A stretch of 64,000 nucleotides of DNA, taken from NCBI GenBank assembly GCA_004009845.1, contig RMBW01000031.1, positions 186,001 through 250,000 of the forward strand, given 5' to 3'. The notes beneath the pieces were generated by a model. It ran no database searches. It was not told the DNA's origin and saw only the letters and a program-made list of their open reading frames with translations. The translations under genes were made by a program, and so were the position numbers. This document shows positions 32,589 to 42,238 of this stretch, piece by piece. The stretch is from Davidsoniella eucalypti. Lineage: Eukaryota > Ascomycota > Sordariomycetes > Microascales > Ceratocystidaceae. Position 1 is the first letter of the stretch. Each line of letters opens with the position of its first letter.

Positions 32589-32735
32589 TTACAGGATGTT
32601 AGTAAGGTAGTGGTAGTAGAACATGCAGTTGTACACCTTGGACAAAGTGTAACCCGCACTTTCGATCCAAGTGTCAGTGGCCGCCTGAATGATGCTGCTG
32701 CTGTAACCAGCATCGGTTTACCACCCCAGATAAGG
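32589..32735 (-). pseudogene. exon-2 relic of a paralogue of the secreted-protein gene
   Basis: The minus strand has a CTAAAC branch-like site and a TAG acceptor, then exon sequence reading LIWGGKP, a frame change, and SSIIQAATDTWIESAGYTLS followed by KVYNCMFYYHYLTNIL and a stop. This parallels the intact gene's exon 2 (LHWGGE; SSKIDPQTIEWLSNKWTAEA; GDTLSSEYNTLAYYKYMAKNL) at W, AG-TLS, YN, YY-Y and L-stop. Exon 1 is missing: upstream of the acceptor the sequence passes within about 75 bases into the (TTTGA)n-bordered repeat. It is a truncated, frameshifted duplicate. Confidence 0.7.
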
Positions 32736-32810
32736 CTATGAAGCATGTGAAGAAAGTTTAGCTCAATTCTGCTTGACCCCTCCCGATCTCCCGACGCCGA
32801 CCTCGCGATA

Positions 32811-32896
32811 TTTGATTTGATTTGATTATATTTAACGTCTACCTAAATCACTAAGATCATACGACGCCGGATTGGCTACCGGACAGATATTTAACG
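32811..32896. repeat. left part of dispersed repeat, interrupted by the retrotransposon
   Basis: TTTGATTTGATTTGATTATA, then TTTAACGTCTACCTAAATC and GGATTGGCTACCGGACAGA, ending in TATTTAACG. It aligns with 52201-52335 and stops exactly at the insertion point. Confidence 0.75.
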
Positions 32897-35800
32897 TTGT
32901 GCCTGTATATTAAAGTTGTTTTGGCAATTTTAAAGTGTAAAAACTAGTTTGAAATGTAGCGATGAGTGCAAAGCAAAGAAAGGTAATAGTAGAGGAAATA
33001 GTAAAAAGAAGCAGTAAAAGCAATATAACTAGAGGAAATAAGAAGAGCGAAAAAGAAAAAAAAAAACCTTGTCACAGCTGCAGAATCATCAAAAGAAAGC
33101 AGCACCCAATCAAAACATCATTCAGGCCAGGAAGCCCTCCTCACAATCCGCGAAATCGTCCTCGTCTTGATTCCCCAAGTCCAAGGGACAGACTGGGAGT
33201 GTTGCGCCGTCACCCATGCGGCCTTCTCGAGCCACTCCTCGGGTCACCCAATGGGCCTCAACTCGGGTTTCAGCCATCAGGATGCCCACAGTTCGGGCGA
33301 GCCAGGCTGAAGTGGTCTTTGACATACGTTGTTGTAGTATCTTGAACGTAGTTTCAGACCTCGGGTCCATCGATCCGCCCTGGGAGAACACTATGGGGTA
33401 GAACTGCTCGCCAGCTTCCAGGGGGGGGCATTTACCAATCTTAGCGTTGTAACTCTTGTTCAGAATGATAGATGCTTCCCTTGAGTAGTGTTCCCCGTGA
33501 AGCGTGACAATTGTCAGGTCGTAGAGCTTGCGCAATCCAACCTCCTCGAATCCCCAATCGGCTCGTCGGCCGGAGTCTTCCTCATCGTTGTGCCTGAAGT
33601 GGGGTTCCAGGTCGCACAGGATTCCTGACTGGCGGAGAGCCTGGTGGAAGCAGTTTCGGACCATGTCATGGAGGCGGTGAGTTGACCGGGCACGGGTCGT
33701 GGTCCGTTGGCACTTTTGGTGATGGGCCCACTTGACAGTTTGGTGGCACTCCGGGCACGGCTTGTCCGTCATAGGGTCTGGGAGTAGGAAACGTTCACTG
33801 GTCATGCCCATAAGGAGGGAATCAGCAATGATTTGGCGTCTGCTGGTTGGCTGTATTCCCATCCATTGGCGTCCAATGAACGTCTTGTTGTCACCCAAGT
33901 CCTTCCTTTCTGCTGGTGACAGGCGGTCCCAAAGTCCATCGTACCTCATGCCGTTGAGCTCCCTCATGACTTCCTTCTGCCGCCGCAGTCCCTCCGGGCG
34001 GGTCGCTTCCGGGTTCCGGACACACTCCAAGTCGGCGTAGGCCTGGGCTGTTGCGACGGGAAAGACGTAAGCGGAGGACGTTAAAAGACGTTAATCCCCA
34101 AAATAAATAAAACAACTGATATTTTTCATCAAAAATTGGCATCATCACAGTCCTTGCATCGACGAATAGACCACACGACAATTTTTTCGCGTTCGCGCGG
34201 CCCACACGTCGGCGAAATGGCGCTGGCGGGAGACAAGGCCGAGAATTCGACGAACTGGGGACATGTTGATTGCCCACGATGCCGCGACCGATCCGTGACA
34301 GTCAAAATGAGCGCGCCAAACGGCATCGTCAAACACATGAAAGGTCACATGCCACTCTCACTGGAGGAGAGAAGCGAAACTGGTGTGGATGTCTGCGTCG
34401 TCTGTGGTAAGATGACCAGCAGCCCCAGGCAACGCCAAAATCACCACAGAGAATGCGAGCCTTACAAGTTTGCACTTGTGAAAGACCATTGGCTACCTCG
34501 ACGTGACCACCCTGGCACGGGATTCAATCCTGTCCCCCCACCCGACAAGAAAATCGAGATTCGAATGACACGCGAGAAGGCTGAAGCTCCAACGACACTG
34601 TCATGTCCTGACAGCCAGCCGATCGCGTCAGCCTCGCCCGCCCCGCCACACACAACCACACACACGGATGCCACACCCTCAATCGCCCAAGACGGAGAAA
34701 ATGCTGATCGCGCCGTTGAAGATGGAGTCAACGCTGATGCGGACCTGAATGCCGACATCAACAAGGCGATCACCGCCATCCGCAACGACAATCCAGATGA
34801 CCACCTTCGCCAAACCGTCCCCGTCCCCGTCCCAACCTTCACACGACCTCCGCCTCTCATAACACCAACCCTAGACACCCCTAACTACACCCGTCACCAG
34901 GCCGAAGCTGAGGAATTGCTGGAAAACAACCCCTGGTTGGATTGGGTTCTATCCTACAGGCATGTCACGGTCCCGGACCTCAAGATCCACGCACGCAACC
35001 TCCGACAGTTCTGCCTGAAGATTGCTGAGTTGTGCCGACGGTATATCAACTTCCCCACGGAGGCCACTCTGGCCCAGATCCTGTTGGGGCCAAAGGCTAT
35101 GCTCGGGTGCGGCCATGCGGCGAGGAAAGCCAAGAAAGGACTACGAATGACCGACATCATCAAGGTATACCCCCAATTCATCTGCCCAAAGCCCGCCGCC
35201 CGTAACCACAATCCAAGACCGCCTACCACGGACCCCGCAGAGTTGAATTTGGAAAAGGTCAACCTGGCAAAGAAGATGCTAGCCAAAGGAAGAGCCAGCC
35301 GGGCAGCAGCAACGCTGTCCAAAGACTCAACTCCTGTGGTCGCCTCACAAGAAACAATGGAACAGCTGGCAGTCCTGCACCCGAAAGGGACCGATCGGCC
35401 TTTTGGCAAAGAACGGGCTAAGTCTAAACCAAAGTCAGTGGGCCCTGAACATGTTCTGGAAGCCATCAAAGCCCAGGACCCGGAAGCTGCACCTGGCCCC
35501 TCCGGATGGTCGAACCGACTGATCATCCGAGCAGCAGACGAGGAAGACTTTGTCGCCTTCCTGGTGAAGCAGGCAAACGACATCATGGCAGGCTCTTCTC
35601 CCGGCAGGGCGCTCCTTCTGGCATCTCGACTTGTGGCCTTGGACAAGAAACCAGGCGTACGACCGATAGCCGTCGGGGAAGCATTCATGCGAATCATTGG
35701 CAAAGCCATCTTGCTCGCCACAGGTTCGCATGGTACCAACCCATGCCAACACGGAGTTGGGACATCTACGGAGCCAATCGTGGCACTGGTCAGAAAGGCC

Positions 35801-36580
35801 GTCGAGGACGATAACACGGAGGGACACGAGTATATCACTCAACTAGACTTCTCTAATGCGTTCAACAACATGAGCAGGAGGAGGATGGCAGACTCCGTGC
35901 GAGAGTACAGGAAGGATCTCCTGGGGGCAGCGGCATGGGCATACGAAGACCCGACCATCCTCATTACAAACGACGGTAACAGGTTTGTATCCGCTGAAGG
36001 AGTTCGGCAGGGAGATGTGTTCGGTCCGCTGTTCTTCAGCTTGGGGATGAGAAAGTTCGTAGAGAAGCTGAAGGAGACACTGGGACCAGGGGAGGAAGTC
36101 ATGGCTTACCTCGACGACGTTGTCGTGGTTGGGCGACGCACGGACGTACCGGATACAGCGGCCACTTTGCTTGCAGATATGGAAATCGGGGTCTCCCTCA
36201 ACCAGTCCAAGTCTAAGGTCCTCCGTATCCAGAACTGTCGTGAGTCGACCGGCATAGAGGTACTTGGCTCCTTCCTCGGCCCCACTGCCGCCCGACGACG
36301 CTTTCTCTACGACCGCATAGTTCGTCAAGCAGGCACACATCTCAGGCTGGAACAGTTGTCTCTGCAAGAGGCCCAACTGGTCCTCCGTCTTTGCACACAA
36401 CAAACGCTCCGACACCTGGTGAGAACCCTACGACCCGATGGCCTGGAGGATATCTGGTCTACACTCGACAAACTCCTTCTCAATGCAATGCGGTGGATCA
36501 GAGGCGTGGCCGAGCCCGGCCCATTCGACGAAGACATCATGGCTTTGCCCATGAGCTTGGGGGGGATGGGTATCCCTTCC
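32897..36580. mobile_element. R2-like (restriction-like endonuclease) non-LTR retrotransposon with 5' inversion
   Basis: A 3.7 kb insertion flanked by TATTTAACG (32888-32896 and 36581-36589) inside a dispersed repeat whose uninterrupted relative is at 52201-52443. It consists of two head-to-head halves. The CCHC/endonuclease half is on the minus strand (34085-33122, then ~225 bases of 3' UTR). The zinc-finger/RT half is on the plus strand (34217-36580 and on). Both halves carry TTTAACGTCCTCCGCT at the point where the protein would be continuous (…GIPSY / LTSSAYVFPVATAQAYADLE). There is no poly(A) tail at its 3' end, as in R2-type elements. Open frames on both sides suggest recent insertion. 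Clade assignment within the endonuclease-type lineages (R2, NeSL, Hero, CRE) is not possible by eye. Confidence 0.85.
33122..34085 (-). CDS. C-terminal half of retrotransposon protein: CCHC finger and restriction-like endonuclease
   Basis: Open from the shared 16-nt joint to a stop at 33122; its reading begins LTSSAYVFPVATAQAYADLE. It carries the zinc motif CPECHQTVKWAHHQKC (C-x2-C-x7-H-x4-C, 33710-33757). A restriction-like endonuclease domain follows: RADW (Asp at 33557-33559), then YDLTIV (Asp at 33518-33520), then a Lys-rich helix (LNKSYNAKIGK) and FYPIVFSQGGSMD. This order (CCHC, R-x-x-D, D-x-x-V, K-x-x-Y, F-P-x-V-x-S-x-G-G) is that of R2-type target-nicking endonucleases. The half has no start codon of its own: it is the 3' part of the ORF that begins at 34217 on the other strand. 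Confidence 0.85.
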
Positions 36581-36613
36581 TATTTAACGTCCTCCGCTCG
36601 ACAAGCTCAATAG
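34217..36613 (+). CDS. N-terminal half of retrotransposon protein: zinc fingers and reverse transcriptase
   Basis: The first ATG of the long frame is at 34217 (the frame is open from 34136). The N-terminus has two zinc-finger-like motifs (CPRCRDRSVTV...HMKGH and CVVCGKMTS...HHREC), as in R2-group proteins. A Pro-rich linker follows, then the RT: AAPGPSGW (35487-35510), KKPGVRPIAVGEAFMRIIGK, motif A LDFSNAF (Asp at 35846-35848), EGVRQGDVFGPLFF, motif C YLDD (36107-36118), and thumb-like sequence up to PMSLGGMGIPSYLTSSA. The stop at 36611-36613 comes from flanking target repeat, not the element. The true continuation is the minus-strand endonuclease half. Confidence 0.9.
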   Translation: MALAGDKAENSTNWGHVDCPRCRDRSVTVKMSAPNGIVKHMKGHMPLSLEERSETGVDVCVVCGKMTSSPRQRQNHHRECEPYKFALVKDHWLPRRDHPGTGFNPVPPPDKKIEIRMTREKAEAPTTLSCPDSQPIASASPAPPHTTTHTDATPSIAQDGENADRAVEDGVNADADLNADINKAITAIRNDNPDDHLRQTVPVPVPTFTRPPPLITPTLDTPNYTRHQAEAEELLENNPWLDWVLSYRHVTVPDLKIHARNLRQFCLKIAELCRRYINFPTEATLAQILLGPKAMLGCGHAARKAKKGLRMTDIIKVYPQFICPKPAARNHNPRPPTTDPAELNLEKVNLAKKMLAKGRASRAAATLSKDSTPVVASQETMEQLAVLHPKGTDRPFGKERAKSKPKSVGPEHVLEAIKAQDPEAAPGPSGWSNRLIIRAADEEDFVAFLVKQANDIMAGSSPGRALLLASRLVALDKKPGVRPIAVGEAFMRIIGKAILLATGSHGTNPCQHGVGTSTEPIVALVRKAVEDDNTEGHEYITQLDFSNAFNNMSRRRMADSVREYRKDLLGAAAWAYEDPTILITNDGNRFVSAEGVRQGDVFGPLFFSLGMRKFVEKLKETLGPGEEVMAYLDDVVVVGRRTDVPDTAATLLADMEIGVSLNQSKSKVLRIQNCRESTGIEVLGSFLGPTAARRRFLYDRIVRQAGTHLRLEQLSLQEAQLVLRLCTQQTLRHLVRTLRPDGLEDIWSTLDKLLLNAMRWIRGVAEPGPFDEDIMALPMSLGGMGIPSYLTSSARQAQ

Positions 36614-36736
36614 CTTTGTATGTGCGGGACGAGACCGTCCCCTAGCCCCGAAGAACTAGTGGTCCATACCTCCACTATGAGCAGCAAAAACAAATACAAA
36701 AAAAAAAAAAAAAAAAAAACCAGTGCATCCACAAAA
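36581..36736. repeat. right part of dispersed repeat interrupted by the retrotransposon
   Basis: TATTTAACGTCCTCCGCTCG, then CTCAATAGCTTTGTATGTG, GCCCCGAAGAACTAGTGGT and CATACCTCCACTATGAGCA, an A-run (36699-36719), and CAGTGCATCCACAAAA. It aligns through and past the A-run with 52316-52443, so the A-run is internal to the repeat rather than its tail. Confidence 0.8.
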
Positions 36737-36884
36737 CTATTCCCCAAAAGACAGATCCACAAAACCAACTCCTAAGTGGAGCTACCATCCCCACTATTCA
36801 GTGAGCCTCCAAGAGGCTGGTGATCGTGGCCGTAAGAATGAAAAATTTGGCGTAATCGAGTCGGGTGCTATGGATGAAGCAACA

Positions 36885-37244
36885 GCGACAAGATTCCCGC
36901 GCCGCGGGGTCGGGCATCCGGAACCTTCAAAAGGCTGCCCGCCGTGTGTGAGTATGGCTCCCTGAGGTGAGTGGATAGACTCGGGAGACCAACGATCGAA
37001 AAGGTGCGGGGTCGGTCGCTGGTGAGAACGTCCCTCGAGAGGGGAAATCGGGCTCAAGGCCTCACAAAACGGTGCTTCGAAGACGACAAGTGTCGAAAAA
37101 GAAAACGAGAATGGACAGCAGCATTGGGGATATGTGCTGGTCGCTCTTAAAACCCACGACGAAGGGGAAAAATTCGTCTTTGGACGGAGGGGGAGGTACT
37201 CGAACTCAAAGGTACCCCCCCGAGGGTTGTAGGAGGGAAGGTTG
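36885..37244 (-). repeat. dispersed repeat, copy B
   Basis: Inverted partner of 22744-23102 (see that entry). On its right it continues into GATACCTCCACTACGAGC, a 17-18 nt module also found in the repeat at 52201-52443 and 36581-36736, then (AAC)-rich sequence that runs to within two bases of a tRNA gene. Confidence 0.75.
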
Positions 37245-37306
37245 GAGTGATACCTCCACTACGAGCCCAGAGGATAAATAGAACAACAACAACAGAACAA
37301 CAACGA

Positions 37307-37411
37307 GGCAACGTGCCTGAGTGGTTAAAGGGTATGACTCGAATGATCTTTACTGACCATCTCAGCTATCATATGACTTCGGTCGCATAGGTTCGAATCC
37401 TGTCGTTGTCG
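37307..37411 (+). tRNA. tRNA-Ser(CGA) with 24-nt intron
   Basis: Acceptor GGCAACG pairs with CGTTGTC (37404-37410), discriminator G. The D arm is CCTGAGTGGTTAAAGG. The anticodon stem TATGA (37333-37337) pairs with TCATA (37369-37373) around CTCGAAA once the intron 37344-37367 is removed; the intron sits one base 3' of the anticodon, the canonical place. A long variable arm (GACTTCGGTC) and T arm (ATAGGTTCGAATCCTGT) complete a class II serine tRNA reading UCG. Confidence 0.95.
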
Positions 37412-37421
37412 AGAAACTTGC

Positions 37422-37426
37422 TTTTT
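37422..37426 (+). terminator. RNA polymerase III terminator of tRNA-Ser
   Basis: TTTTT eleven bases after the tRNA 3' end. Confidence 0.75.
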
Positions 37427-38373
37427 GTCAAGTTCAACTCTTCTTACCCACGTAGAACGTCGATATTAAACGTCATGGAAGATAGGAGCGAGTTTCTTTT
37501 AGACCTTTGGTTCCATTTACTAGTTAATCTTTTCATGTTGATCTTTCTTGGTCGTACTATATATAGTTACAGCATGCTATCTATATTTTTGTCTCAGTTC
37601 CTTCGAACCTGATTTGCATCTACACATATATATGAGCATAAAGTCGGATAAAAAGAAGAAAAAATGTGCAGTTACAATGACTGTAGACTATTCTAGTCAT
37701 TCGTCCTTCCTACTGTTATATTACATATTGTACAGATATATCATGGTCTAGAACTACATATCATGGAACCCAGAGATGGTGCATAACCATTATGATCTAG
37801 AGTGATAGGATAAATACAGTGAGAATCAGAATATCTAAACATGTTCCCATGTTCCTTTGAAGTTCATTTGCTTCATTTATGCCCAACCAAGCAGTTCATA
37901 TGATGGGGTTCTGCTTCTTGATTTCGCCGACTGTTACTAGGAATACTACTATAATCGGCTATTATAGACGAAATATATGGGGAAGATCCTCACTAACATG
38001 CACGATAAAAAGCAGGCCCCTCTCGTTTAGATATTTACAGTTTGTCCTGGTATGTAGAGACCTGATACTAGTTGTATTTGTATTTATTCCATTCTCTCTG
38101 TCTTTGACACCCTACAAGCCTAAGCAAGTCATCTTCTTTCTGTGATTGGAGTTACTACACACTAACAATATTACAAAAGAGACTTCTGGGGACGCTTTTG
38201 ATACAAAACGCTTTATACTTTGTTCAATATTTGCTACACTAGAACAAAACCACCAATATACAGTTATAACAAAATGAACAACAGCTTTTAGAGTACCTAA
38301 GAAGACATTTTCGGCATCAAAATCGAGCTACTTTTGTAGCAGTGGCGTATACTTTTCACCCTCGATAGTTGGG
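37427..38373. other. intergenic
   Basis: AT-rich, no supported gene. Confidence 0.5.
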
Positions 38374-38639
38374 CTAGTGGCTATATTTTGTACGCCGTGA
38401 TTAGACACGACGGTGCTAGGGGGCATGACATCGTATCTCGAACTTGAATACGTTAGTTATTTCATCCTACAGTTTAGAGTCTTACACGACAAAAGCGTGT
38501 ATTTTAACATAGTCATGTAAGTAACTTACGATGTATCCTTGTCAGGAAATAGGACTCTAGACGGGTTCGAATGTGGTTCCAAAGGAATTGGTAGTGTTTG
38601 TGAGCCATTTTTGAGGCCTGGAAGTATTGACGATGACAT
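38374..38639 (-). CDS. candidate 59-aa spliced small protein
   Basis: Two exons, 38639-38530 and 38443-38374, separated by an 86-nt intron with GTAAGT donor, CTAAC branch site 16 bases before the AG, and matching phase (TC/T). The product begins MSSSILPGLKNGSQTLPIPL and ends RYDVMPPSTVVSNSRRTKYSH. No domain, signal peptide or membrane segment is seen. The good splice sites are the main support; too short for family assignment. Expression data would be needed to confirm it. Confidence 0.45.
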
Positions 38640-41600
38640 TGTGGTGAATTGACTTTGTAAAAAAAATAGGCAGTTTGGTCAGAATGAAGAAATGGACTTT
38701 AAGAGATCAGGTAAAAGAGCAGGTAAGTAAAACAAAGGGAGCTCGAGAGGTGATGGAAGAGTATGAAGAGATCGGTCTATCGGATTAACATTACTTCAAA
38801 GGGGGCAGGCAGCCTGAGTACTTATAGATTTATCAAAGTCATTTTGCTCTCGAAAAGAGCTATGTGTACTGCTTGTATACGTACAGTATACAATATACGA
38901 AGCGAAGGTATGTAAAGGATCTTATACTGGGAAGAGCTCAACGTCATCGTGGAGAGGTGTGGTCAACATACACGACTTTTTACATGTATCGTATGCATCA
39001 AGATGCTCGTCGATGTCGCAGTAGTATATATGGAACAATGCTACGATATGGTCATACTGACTTCTAACAGCGCTGTTGATTAGCTCTGCCCAAGGGCAAG
39101 TGACAGCTTAGATGTACACGCCCCTCCTCGATTTGTCGAGAGGCTGGCGAAGACCTTTGCGATATCTTCTAAGGATTGGCTTGTGATGTATGTTGAGATA
39201 TTGGGCTATTATATGACCTACCCCGCGATGAATGTCGTAAAGTGAGCACTTGTATGTATCAGCTAACAGCATATGTACACGAGCGAGATGCCATACGCGA
39301 TATCATTTTATCGTGAGCACGTAGGAATGCATGGTGTGACTGTGGCAGACACCGCGATGTTCTATAATGCAATCCAGCGAATTCAACGAATGCTGTCACG
39401 GCACTTGACCGAAGGACAGATTGGGCATCTTCTGTGGCGATACATGGTAGCTGGGTGGATGAGGAGTATAGAGCAAAAGAAAGACGGAGAGGACAGCTCT
39501 GGCCATCTCTGCTATGATGAGGACGAGGTGTACTGATAACACGATAATCGATTGGTAAACAGATAAAGCTTGATGAGAGAGGATTCGGATTTCCATCATG
39601 GTGGAGAGCTGATATAAACGAGGGAAAGAGCCCCCAAAATGGAAAGCTAGGCCTATCTCTCATGTCTTATTGGCATAGTCCCAAGAGCTGATATGATGCC
39701 GTAAATCGGGTATACCTACTGCATAGCTATCATCCCAATGTAACTCTATCCTGTAAGTGTGCAGTAGTACACGTTTTTTCTGTGTATTCTCCTAGTTGAT
39801 AGAATTGATCTCGGACAGCAGCCATATGCACGCAGCTATGTTGGTGGGCTGTGCCCCATTGCTACTAGTACAGCTCGTTGTCTTGTTGTATCTTGTACAT
39901 ATCAGAGAATGCCGTCAACTATGTTTATTGTCAAGTTGCAGTCTGTCACTGTGATACAAGAGATGATATTTTTACAGACGCTACAGCCCTGCCATCTGTC
40001 CGAGCAACTAGAACGAGCAATGTACAATTTTGAAGAGAAAAGAGCTACTTCTGGCACTAGGCGTGTTAACCGAAAAAACGACAAATGTCTGTAGGACGAC
40101 AACTTTGGTGACGCAATCTACAAATGCTAGCAGTTGCCGGCCTTTGATTGGAATCCCGCTCTCCAGGTCTCTGCAGATAGGTAAGGCTAGCCAGCTTTTC
40201 TATGACGCTGATTACCATTTACAAGGAAGCAACCGAATCAGGGACGGCGTGGATCTAAAGAGAGGCGGACGAAAAAACAAATAAAATAACAAGACAAGGC
40301 AATATGATAACTTGGACATTGTCAAACCCGGAGCTTAATACGCTTATTCCGGTGTATCCATCTCCAAATCCGAACACCAAAAAATCCGACCCCACGGCTC
40401 GTCCGGCTTACTAACATGCAGCGCTCTATATTCTGTTTTTACTGGTTTACGTTTGCTGCTTTTTCTTACTCGCATCTCCCATTGTCTCGTTTTGCTCGAC
40501 CAGAACTCCTCTTTGTGATTGATCACTGATAATCGTTGACAAGTGCTGCAGCCGCCAATATATGATGTGATATTTATGCCCAAACTCACTTAGACCTCGA
40601 TTAATGCCAAACTACGTATCATTTCCAGCTCTCATCGAAAACTAACGAACAACTGTTTCATGCAACCATTAGAACGTCATCGCCATAGATCAAACATGGC
40701 AGTAATCCTCATCGCCGTCATATCAGTTCCTCTTCGCGTCCTTGAAATAAGGGAGCCCAAGGAGACATAGAGCGCCTATCAGGTCCATATTATACAGACC
40801 TGCCATTGGCTTGGGGCAGATATCCTATCCAAGCCAGCCAACTTGCCATATACAACCAGCTGTAATCAGGAATTGCTGTATTGAATACATAGCAGCCGAG
40901 TATCAGCATCTATAACCCATCTGTCTGTTTATGCATTAGCAAGACTTCTGGCGGCTGGAGCGGCTATGCATAAAAATAAACGGTGCTGTATAAAGCCTCG
41001 CTTCGACTGTTCATCTACCGTTCACTTATGTATACATCTTGGTGTGTTCTTTATTATTGCTCGATTTTTCCCTCGTTCAATTCTGTCCAACAAGCACACC
41101 CTCCCATACGTCAATCTAATATTAGGACTGAAGCAGCCCAATAATGGCACATACTTGAACTGCTTGGAATCTGCCCATGATCAAAGATACGGCCACTGAT
41201 CAGCCTTCGGCAATGCTGCCCGAATGACTTCTCGTTTCTATTTCGGGGGGTTTTTTCTACTGCTACCTATCGTCACATAGTGACACTTCGCCTATTACCT
41301 TGGGGAGCAAGTGGCCCAATGAAGTTTATCACATCAACAGGCCGTATAAACACAGCAGCATTTGATTGCATAACTTCCATCTTTAGTTAGGGTTATTATG
41401 TCGCTTTAAGATTCCAAGGAACAATGTTCACGGCACTAAATTGTACCATTGCACCCACCATATTGTTGTGAATCGCACTAATGCACAATTATAATCCTTG
41501 TCCTTTTTTTAGGGTTGTTCCTCAAACCCTGGTGCTGCTTCCCTCACTTGTTTAAAACTACTTTCAGTCAGAACTAGATGTTCCAACCAGTACAACCCGA

Positions 41601-41826
41601 CCGTTATATCGACCATGCCATCGATCTCATCCCCGATTCCAAGCCCCCATTTGGCCCGACATATCTAATGTCAAAATGGGAACTTCTTGTTCTGGATGTC
41701 ATTAGCCAGAGAGACCGCAAGAAATGATAGGGAAGGAAGAGACAGAACTGAAAAACACGAGGGAAAGGCCAGTATTCATGCTTCGCTGGAGTACAGATCA
41801 GTCGCGTATTTAGAGGAAAACATCAC
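38640..41826. other. gene-poor stretch
   Basis: No confident gene apart from a weak ORF at 39273-39536. A telobox-like TTAGTTAGGGTTATT lies at 41383-41397. A minus-strand frame at 40344-40589 starts only at GTG and lacks a supported first exon. Confidence 0.4.
39273..39536 (+). CDS. weak hypothetical ORF, 87 aa
   Basis: ATG-started frame MYTSEMPYAISFYREHVGMH..., with a protein-like helical middle (IQRIQRMLSRHLTEGQIGHL) and an acidic end. No homology recognised. A longer open frame runs on the opposite strand at the same place, so one or both are probably chance. Confidence 0.2.
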   Translation: MYTSEMPYAISFYREHVGMHGVTVADTAMFYNAIQRIQRMLSRHLTEGQIGHLLWRYMVAGWMRSIEQKKDGEDSSGHLCYDEDEVY

Positions 41827-42238
41827 TCAATGAGTGGAACAGGCAAACAACCTTCTTTGTGGAACCTTGTGAAACATCGAGAGAGTTTCAGCATAGTCCT
41901 TGGTCTGAGCACGAGATTGCCAGTTCATGACAGTGTGATGACGGAGTTCTTTTTCCCAGCAATAACTTTCATGATGAAGAGGTACATCTAGACTAAGCCC
42001 TTTCAGTTCCCAGCAAGAATGGAGCTCCATTTCCATGGACTTCATCACTTGTCTCCTCCGGCCATGATGCTGTTCTCGTTGTTGTCGATCGTTTATCCAA
42101 AATGGCACGCTCTTCCCAGTGTACTCAGCTCCTAAACCTGTACAAATCATAAGACATATAAATTTGGTCATTGGGATACATACACCATATCTAAGACTAA
42201 AAATCAGCATAAACGTAAACGCACGACTTACTTAACAT
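41827..42238 (-). CDS. small protein of unknown function with a 7-nt first exon (105 aa)
   Basis: Proposed exons 42238-42232 (ATGTTAA) and 42137-41827, joined over a 94-nt intron with a perfect GTAAGT donor and TACAG acceptor. The product starts MLSLGAEYTGKSVPFWINDR. It is rich in His, Arg, Trp and Met (REQHHGRRR, PLHHESYCWEKELRHH) and has four cysteines. Composition and length suggest a small soluble, possibly mitochondrial protein, but I recognise no family. The very short first exon is the main uncertainty; the second exon could belong to another upstream exon. Confidence 0.5.

Noticed and set aside
33891..34348. Minus-strand frames overlapping the start of the RT half and the endonuclease half
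   Set aside because: They cross the inversion junction in other frames and carry none of the retroelement motifs.
36699..36719. A-run read as the poly(A) tail of the RT element
   Set aside because: It lies beyond the 9-bp target duplication and is shared with the empty-site repeat at 52201-52443, so it belongs to the older repeat.
40344..40589. Minus-strand frame ending WGRIFWCSDLEMDTPE
   Set aside because: Starts only at GTG; the candidate upstream exon has early stops and the intron would be 44 nt. Could still be an exon, but unsupported.
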